DNA of 64,000 bases, from the NCBI GenBank assembly GCA_947623455.1, contig OX392542.1, forward strand, positions 14,701,625-14,765,624, written 5' to 3'. Origin of the DNA: Mimachlamys varia. Its lineage: Eukaryota; Mollusca; Bivalvia; Pectinida; Pectinidae. How positions within the stretch are numbered: the first letter of the stretch is position 1; each line of letters begins with the position of its first letter. The translations under genes were made by a program, and so were the position numbers. Positions 27,601-36,600 of the stretch are shown in pieces. A model generated the notes under the pieces. That model saw only the letters and a program-made list of their open reading frames with translations, was not told the DNA's origin and did no database searches.

Positions 27601-30600
27601 AAATCCAGTTGATAACCATGCAAAAATAAGCCTAAAACGAAGTAAACCTGAGCGGTAACTAACAAGAAACTCTTGACAGAAAATTCCAAAGAATTGAAAA
27701 TAATTTAGGTGGGGCCGACTTCAACAACATGCCGAAGTAAAAGGACGCGTGTTTACAAATACTGAGTTTCAACTGCTGCTGTACCGGTAACCGCGTAAGA
27801 ATTCATCTTGAATATTGTTGATATCAGTTAATCTTAAGTAAATCTATAAATATAATAAGTCATTAGGCTTGATTTTCGCTTCAAGTTTTGCCGAAAGTTA
27901 CGTGTATTGGGCCTTTGATTAAGAAAAGCCCAACGAAGTCAAGTGTATATACACTTAGGTATGGTTAAACAATCAATCTCTTTATTACTGTGCATTGATC
28001 ATGGGAGTGATACATATCTTTAAGTATTTCTTTGTATATTACGAATACTCGGTTTTGTTCTTTATTTTAAGATTTTAGCTGTTTTCTTGATAAATGCGTG
28101 ACACCAATTATTCAGCTTAAGATTTAATAAATATTTCACGATTTTCTATAACAATGCATCATACTAATTGATAACATGTAGTTAAATTGTAAATATTGAT
28201 TATATATTTCAGATATGAACGAACCTATAAGTAATAGCCTCTTGCCTGTCACAGCTTGTGATAAAGTTGAGGGAGAATTCGTCACGTGCAACTGTTCATA
28301 CAGATTTGTCGATGGTCCAAACGGTAATTAACATACTGAAATGTGGTATCATCATAATGTTGCTTTTGCAGTTTCCATTCCTTTTAAATTACCAATCAAT
28401 ATATTTATCTTGAATATAGATATAAAGATGTTTTATAAAAATAAATTCTGAAGATTTGTTTTCAATATGTTTTGTATATATACGGTAAGTTCTGGCTATA
28501 ACTATTATCCTGTTCTACACTATTGACACTAGCGTTGGCGTTGTCAAATGACACGAAAAATATATCATAAGAAAGAAAAAGATCCATCAGATTTTGATAA
28601 TATCTGTTTATTTTGCAAGGTTAAAAAACTAAATTCGTTTTTTATTTCCAGATTATTTTGACATTGACACACGTACTGGCATGGTGAGACAAATAAAGCC
28701 AGTTGATAGAGAAGTAACTCCGTATTTCCTGCTGAACATAACAGCCACAGACCATGGTTATCCTCCACGACAGTCCAAGGTCTATGCAGTACTGACTATA
28801 TCTGTTGCTGACTTGGATGACAACCCACCCTATTTTAAGAAACATAGATATCAATTTGATGTACCAAACGTAAGAATCGCCATCATATTAGTCTACTGTT
28901 TATGTTAGCACTTACTAAAAAGGGGGCCGCACCACCTATCCTGTAAATACTGTAAAAGCCAATATTTTCGCGTTTGGAATTTTTCGCTTAGTTAGCCTCC
29001 AAACTGTTCACGATGTGGCTATTTTCGCGCTGCAGTCATGCTGTTTTGCACTGTGGACCTATAATATTATTATATACTGTATAGTTTGAGTGGTGTTGGA
29101 TATGTTCGCGTGTGAAATAAAATCCATTCAAATGATTTTTATTGTCGTGAATCCTTGAAATATAGAGCAAACAAAACATATTAACTGTAATGACTTTTCT
29201 TCGGCAAACAAAAAATCACCTGCATATCAAAATAATAGGTGGTATAATGAAGATATTGATATAATGAGTCATACGGGTGTAAGTGAACAATCGATTAACC
29301 AATAAATAAAAGATAAATTAGTAGTACGTAAATTGCTGTGTCAGACGGTGGTGGGCGTGGTACTTGGACCAAACTTTGAGCTTCATTAATTCAATTTGAA
29401 GTACGCTGTTTACAACATCCCGTTAATTCCATTAATATAGATGGAGAAAACAAGTTTCCGTTTTGCTACTAATTTTCCTTCTATGAAGATGTATCACCTG
29501 GACAATTCCGAAATTGATTTTATTCATAAAAGAGATAATCCAGAGCGCTAGCATGAAAATATAGTCAGTAGAATAGTTACCACTTAATCCGTTGCCTTAT
29601 GTCTCGATAATTTACAAATCTGTTTATGATAACGACATTATTCATCTTGTTGTCGATTTATTTGTTTGTTATTCTATTCATGTTTTTGTTTTTTATTTTT
29701 TATATATGTTGTTGGATTGTAAGATATGTATTATTTGTTGAAAATAGTGTATTAACGAAGTTGTCGTTTCATCACCTACAGAATCGCCATGTCGGAGATC
29801 CAATTGGATATCTCCGCGCCAACGATCCGGATTATGGAGAAAACGCCATCGCCACGTACACTATGTTGGAGAACCAAAATTATCCCTTTATATATAATAA
29901 CAACTCGGGAAATTTCTCAGTGTCAAAACCACTAACAAACCTGACCGGAGAGACGTTCTCCGTAAGTTCATACGATACAATACAATGTGTACATATACAA
30001 TTTTTTGTTTTGTTATTTTCGATATTTCATAAAAAGTAAATTAACTGAGTAGAAAGCTAACGGACAAAGATAGGTAGTTACGTTGTTTATGACCAGATAA
30101 TTACAGTAATATTCTTAAAGTCGTCTTAAATCAAAAACATTACCATTAAGATAGTGATCAACCATTTACTGTACGCATGTAACTTTATATAAAATTAGAT
30201 CGTCTAGTTGTGGGAAGCCGGGATCGTTACCTAATGGTTGCGAAAGATATTAGAAATATATCAACTGGCTGCCAAGGCCCTGTAACCATGCATAATCATT
30301 TGTGATCCACTTTGAAACAAACTAGGTTGGGATGAAGCACGTTGATCTAGTGATAGGAGATCGGGCTTGTGATCGACGGGTCGAGAAAAGTTCACTCTAC
30401 TTGCAAGATAAGACAATTTACGTAGTATGAAATATCATACATTAAGTATGAATTGTGGTTTGCCGTAACCTTGGTGGCCACAGTTATCTTTTTCTCAGTC
30501 GCCCAATGGTTACCTTGGTAACTAGGTCACTACACATTTTTGTTTGTTGGTGTGTGGGGGTGGGGGAGATTATGTCTAGACTCCTCATTAACCTGTGAAC

Positions 30601-33600
30601 CGAATATTAAGGAGCATTTGTAAATATGCATGCAGGGTACTTTTATGCAGAAGTTTTGGTTTCAATGGCAACACAAACGATAGTGTACTGTGGGTTTCCG
30701 ACGATGGCAACCAGGTCACAATACTCAAAATCTTGTGGAAACCTTTGCCGGGACAACTTTTCTTAAACCAGTGAACCGATTTCAATTAAGCTTCAAAAGA
30801 ATGTTAGGGACTATGTTAATGTGTAGATACGCATGTAGAGTTGTTTTAACAAGAAATATGGTTGTCATGGTAACAGGTCCATATAAACAAGTTTTCGTTG
30901 AAAAGTTTAACGTTCATTACTACAGATGTTGTTTGAAGCGACAGGTGTAACTACAAAGACGTTTACAGGCGCAACCCTAGTGGAATTCAAAGTCTTTTTT
31001 GATGACCCGAACAAATCATCACCAACATTTAATCAAAGTAAGTAAACCTTAAACAATTTCTTATATAACATCAACCTAAAGGCCAAATATACATGTACGT
31101 AACTTCAAAATAAAAAAACCCAGTTGATAACCTTGCAAAAATAAGCCTAAAACGAAGTAAACGTGAGCGGTAACTAACAAGAAACTCTTGACAGAAAAAT
31201 CTAAAGAGGTGAGGCCCACTTCAACAACATGCCGAAGGAGTAAGTGGACGCGTGTGTACAAATACTGAGTTGAAAATAATTCGGTTGGGGGTGGGGGGGG
31301 GGGGGGGGGGGGCACTTCAACAAGCCGAAGTTAGAAAACAGTTCGAAATGGACTCGTGTTTACACATACCGAGTTTCAACTGCTGCTGTACCGGTAATCG
31401 CGTAAGAGTTCATCTTGAATATTACTGATATTATTTAATCTGAAGTAAATCTATAAATATAAAAAGTAATTAGGCTTGATTTTCGCCTACGTATATTGGG
31501 CCTTTAACTCTAATTCATCTAAATAATTCGGCGTTAAAAAAATCGAATTGCGTCTTCCTTTTAAATCAGATGCCAAAAATATTTAAATGATAATTGTTTG
31601 TAAAATCATATATCTGAGAGAGATGATTTTGAATCTTCAACATGCATTTTTTTAATTTTAAAATGGTTGTTGCAAAATCTTTTTTAAGTGCGTCATTTGT
31701 AGTTTGATGGACCAGAAGTAATTGTTTCCTAGTTACAAAAATGCAGTACTTAAAATTAAAAAAGTAAGTGGAGAAGTTGAAAATATACCAAACACAACAT
31801 ATTTCAAATTCGACTTTAATTTTCTGAATAGTTTGACTTAAGATAAAGATGCCAAAAACATCTCATTTTGGTTGTATTAGATTATTGTAGATTATAGTAC
31901 AAGGTAATAAAACAATACGAAGGTGTTCTGTTAATTCCCCAATTATACGTGTTGACACAAAATTATACCTAAGCTGGTAATGTCTTCTGTAGGTGTGTAT
32001 GCTGTCACCATCCCATTCAGCGCGACAAAAGATTATATGATCGGTCAATACATTGCCGTGGATGCAGATGAAGGCATATATGGTGAACTTGAATATCACT
32101 TGGAAAGCACCAGATGGGTAAGATTACGCAAATATAAATATATAAAGCCATAATTCATCAATATGTTCAAATATTCAAATATAAATCAATAAAGCCATAA
32201 TTCATCAATATGTACAAATATAAATCAATAAAGCTATAAATCATCAATGCCCAATTTAATTGTATTATATTGGCTGAGTAATGAAACTACGATAGATTCA
32301 AATCACATATTTAAGAAGGGATTTATAGGGTTGGTTGTGTTTTGCTTTATTTTGAACGCAAAAGAACTATGAAGAAAACTCTGGTCTTTTTGCGTATTTG
32401 TAGAATTCAGAAGGGATCGCAAACTGAAAACGTACATATTTTCGCGGTAATCTTAAGTTAGCGGTTTTTGCGCTGAGAGTATTGCGCTAAAATATTATTT
32501 CACTTATTGGGTTTTTTATACTTTTTATATTGCAATGACCGAGTATGCACGAATTTATCATTTCGCTAATATACCAAAAACTTACAATGCGCAAAAATAT
32601 GATTGCGCCAAATAAGTTAAGTTAACAGTATTTTAAAAATGGAAATCAATTTATAAAAGAGTTTCTGAACAATTTCCTTTGTGAATATATTCCCATTATT
32701 GCCAGCGACAAAGAGTTATACTGTGAATGTGGCCAAACAGGAGAAATTTCTCTAAAACATTTACGATTAATGGTAATTGAACTCATTAGGGATTTCTAGA
32801 GTGTTAATTGTGGAGATAAAGAGGAACCAGTTGTAGGGAACAAGTGGTGTTTTACAATCATAACTGTTGCTGGCAAGAAGTGGTTGTACAAGTATAATGA
32901 TTTGTAGTATAGATGAATGAGAACAACCAGTTGGCTGTATTACATGATAAAAGAGCTGAATCCCAGGGTATCTTCTTATGCACTGTGTGTACAAAGTTCA
33001 GACTCGGTACGATGTTACTATGGTACAATAATTTTTGTTTGGTTTATTTTGTTTAACGTCTTATTAACAGCTAGTCATTTAAGGGTGTGCCAGGTTTTGG
33101 AGGTGGAAGACAGTCGGAGTACCCGTCGAAAACCACCGACCTATGGTCAATACTTGGTAACTGCCCCACGTAAGATTCGAACTCGCAACCCAGAGGTGGA
33201 GGGCTAGTGTTAGAATGCCTTAACAACTCGGCCACCACGGCCAATAAAAAACAAACTTACTTGTATGTTTTGTCATGTCGTTATATGATCATGTCGGACA
33301 CTTTAGACAGGTTTAAAACTAGTCAAAAATCTGTTTTGTGTGTGATCGCGGCTTTGAGGGATCCTATTTTAAACTGACCAATTTGCGGAAAAACAGTGAT
33401 TGAATAAAATTTTCGCTGTATACGATTGCATGCAGTAGTTAATAGTACACTATTAAGACATAAAGATAGTTTGTTTCGTTGCAGGAAACGTTTGTGGTTG
33501 ATAGTAAAAGTGGCATGATTTCACTTCAACACGACGCTATTGACGCGATACCTTACTACATAAGAACCGTCATTCTAACGTTAGTGGCAACAGATGGCGG

Positions 33601-36600
33601 CATCCCTTCTAAGACTGGGTAGGTAAAGTTGTAATGTTTGACAGATTACCGTAACATGTCAAAATGTCATTGTAAGTAGTAAATATTTCAACAAAAAGTA
33701 GACAATGATGAGTTTGTCTTAATCCAATAACAAAAATCTATTTGTTACAAGACCATTGCCAGCGTGAAACCATACCGCTGAAATTGATCAAGTATACTCT
33801 AGATAATGGCGAGTTTGTTGCTATGAAACATTGGTCAACAGATAAGAACCTTTCACAACCGGACATAATTGTTTTGCTTTTATGAAATCTTAACTGAGCA
33901 CTTTTTCAACTTTTTACAAAATTGTATCCTAGAGGGGCGTAAATATTGGGTAGATATAAAATCTACCGATAGCATTACGCATGAAATACTTAATGCTAAT
34001 AATATATATTTATTTATTATTCATAGTAGGTATTCTTACAAGATACCACTGTGTCTATATGAAGATAATCTCATCATTATCCGAATAACCTCAGTCAAAA
34101 AAATATATTATTAAATCAATTTAATGCGTTATCAAGGGGGTGGGTAGACATATATCATCATTATACCCATTGTGTTATCTCCCCTGTTTTATTAGCAAAA
34201 GGTACAAGTAATGTTTGTTAAAATACCTCTTATTTTCAGGTTTTGTTTAATCAACATAACTCTAACGGGCCTTAAAGAGAAAGGGTGTTCCAATGGAAAT
34301 GATAAAAATACAGGTCCTGAACAAGACAAGGACAGCCAATACGAAACGCCTCTGTATGTTGTGATAGCCGTCGCTGCTTGCCTATTGCTTATTCTCGTCA
34401 TTGGTTTCCTAGTAATGTTTTCAAGGTAAGACATGATCAGGTACATCTCGAACACGTGTTTAAGCTGGCCATGTAATTTGTTTTATCTTTTTATTTTTGT
34501 TTTATGGTCGGATTGGTAAAGTTGTTAACCATCTGGCCTTCAATGCATACAACCGGGGTTCCACCCCCGAAGTCGTCGTACGCATGAAAAACGCAAAGAA
34601 AGTGTTGTATTAAGCCCTTCGTTTTGATCTAAATAAAAAATAACTAAATTTCATGTTTAATTATGTAACGTTAATGTTTGAATCTCATTTCTAAACAGGT
34701 CAACATTAAAAAAACTTTAAGTACTAATAAGGTCTTAATATAACGCCCATATGTCTATTGAACTCGCAAACTCTTAACATCGCCTGATACAAATACACGG
34801 TGCATGTAAAACCTCTATATAACGTCAATCTTTCTACTAGATTGCCTTCCTCTATGCATCCCTTGATATAAACAATAAGATCAATAACTCTGCATTGCAT
34901 AACCGGCTCATTTTACTATTCCATACGGCCCCGTCATAAATATAGCATGACACACGTGTAATAACAATATCATGACGTCATAGATAAATGACGTCTTGAT
35001 GACAGTGATACCGTAGAAATTTGCCTTGCTTTATAGGGAAAAGTTTTGAAAGTTTGGTCGTATCTCTCATGGAGAGTTATGTGATAAATACAATTTTTTT
35101 ATTCCTGTTAATATAATGTGGATTTTATTTTATTAACTCGTTAAATAATTCAATATGTCACTCATCTAAACTTTTGTGACAAATGCAATTACTGATCTCG
35201 TTTGATAAATTCCATATTAATTCATGTACGGAAGAGAATGTTCAAAAATATACAAAAGTAACAATACAATGAAATGCTGTGTCTGTCGACAACAATCTTT
35301 CGATAAATATATTTTTCAGACCTATTAATCTCTAACACAATTCATTTGTTTCACAGAAATCGAGTAGTTCTTACTAAATACAACATGTCCCAACAACGAC
35401 TGTCAACATTGCAAGACCCGTATGATTTAAAGAATGAAAGTTATCAGCGACTCAGTAAGCAGGTAAATACAGCATTGAAGTTTATATCACTCATTAGAAT
35501 GCTAGATATCCAGGAGTTACGCTCACCTACGCTCTCTACAACCCTGGAATATGTCATGGCAAAACTGAAGGCTCCGGTTGCGCCACATTGTTGATAAAAC
35601 AAGAAGACTGGTTCTACCCTCTGATGTACATCAAATGAAACTCGTGGTCACATAACGGTAAAAATTGACAAGATTTGAAGTCGGTTTCGGATCATTTGTA
35701 ATCTTAAAAGGACAGACATACAGCCTAGCGTAAAACATGGATATCGAGGATGAATCATGTGTGAAAGGTCAAAATCGACCAGACCGTCCTCGGTCGGTCA
35801 ACAAATGTATACTTCTTGGATTAAATATGGTTTGACCCTTTTAAGTTTGGCAATTGTCGAACAATATCTATTTCAAAACATTAAATATTGACAGAATTAA
35901 ATTCTCGGAACATAACTGGTTACAAAATAGAATTAGACTATACAATTTGTTTCGTGCAATGTAAAATGAAAAATTAATTATTTAAAAAAAAAACATAAAG
36001 AAATATTGATCAAAAATTATTTATATTTGGTTTTTAATCTACAGAGATCTAGCGGGGAATACAACAAAAGTTTGGACTACGGATTGTAAGTGTTTATTCC
36101 AATGTACATTTATATTACTTTTACTCCAATGTACAATTTATATTACTTTCACTCCAATGTACATTTATATTACTTTTACTCCAATGTACAATTTATATTA
36201 CTTTCACTCCAATGTACATTTATATTACTTTTACTCCAATGTACATTTATATTACTTTTACTCCAGTGTACATTTATATTACTTTTACTCCAAAGTACAT
36301 TTATATTACTTTTACTCCAATATACATTTATATTACTCTTACTCCAATGTACATTTATATTACTTTTACTCCAATGTACAATTTATATTACTCTTACTCC
36401 AATGTACATTTATATTACTTTTACTCCAATGTACATCTATATTACTCTCACTCCAATGTACATTAATATTACTTTTACTACAATGTACATTTATATTACT
36501 TTTACTCCAATGTACATTTATATTACTCGTACTCCAATGTACATTTATATACTTTTACTCCAATGTACAATTTATATTACTTTACTCCAATGTACATTTA

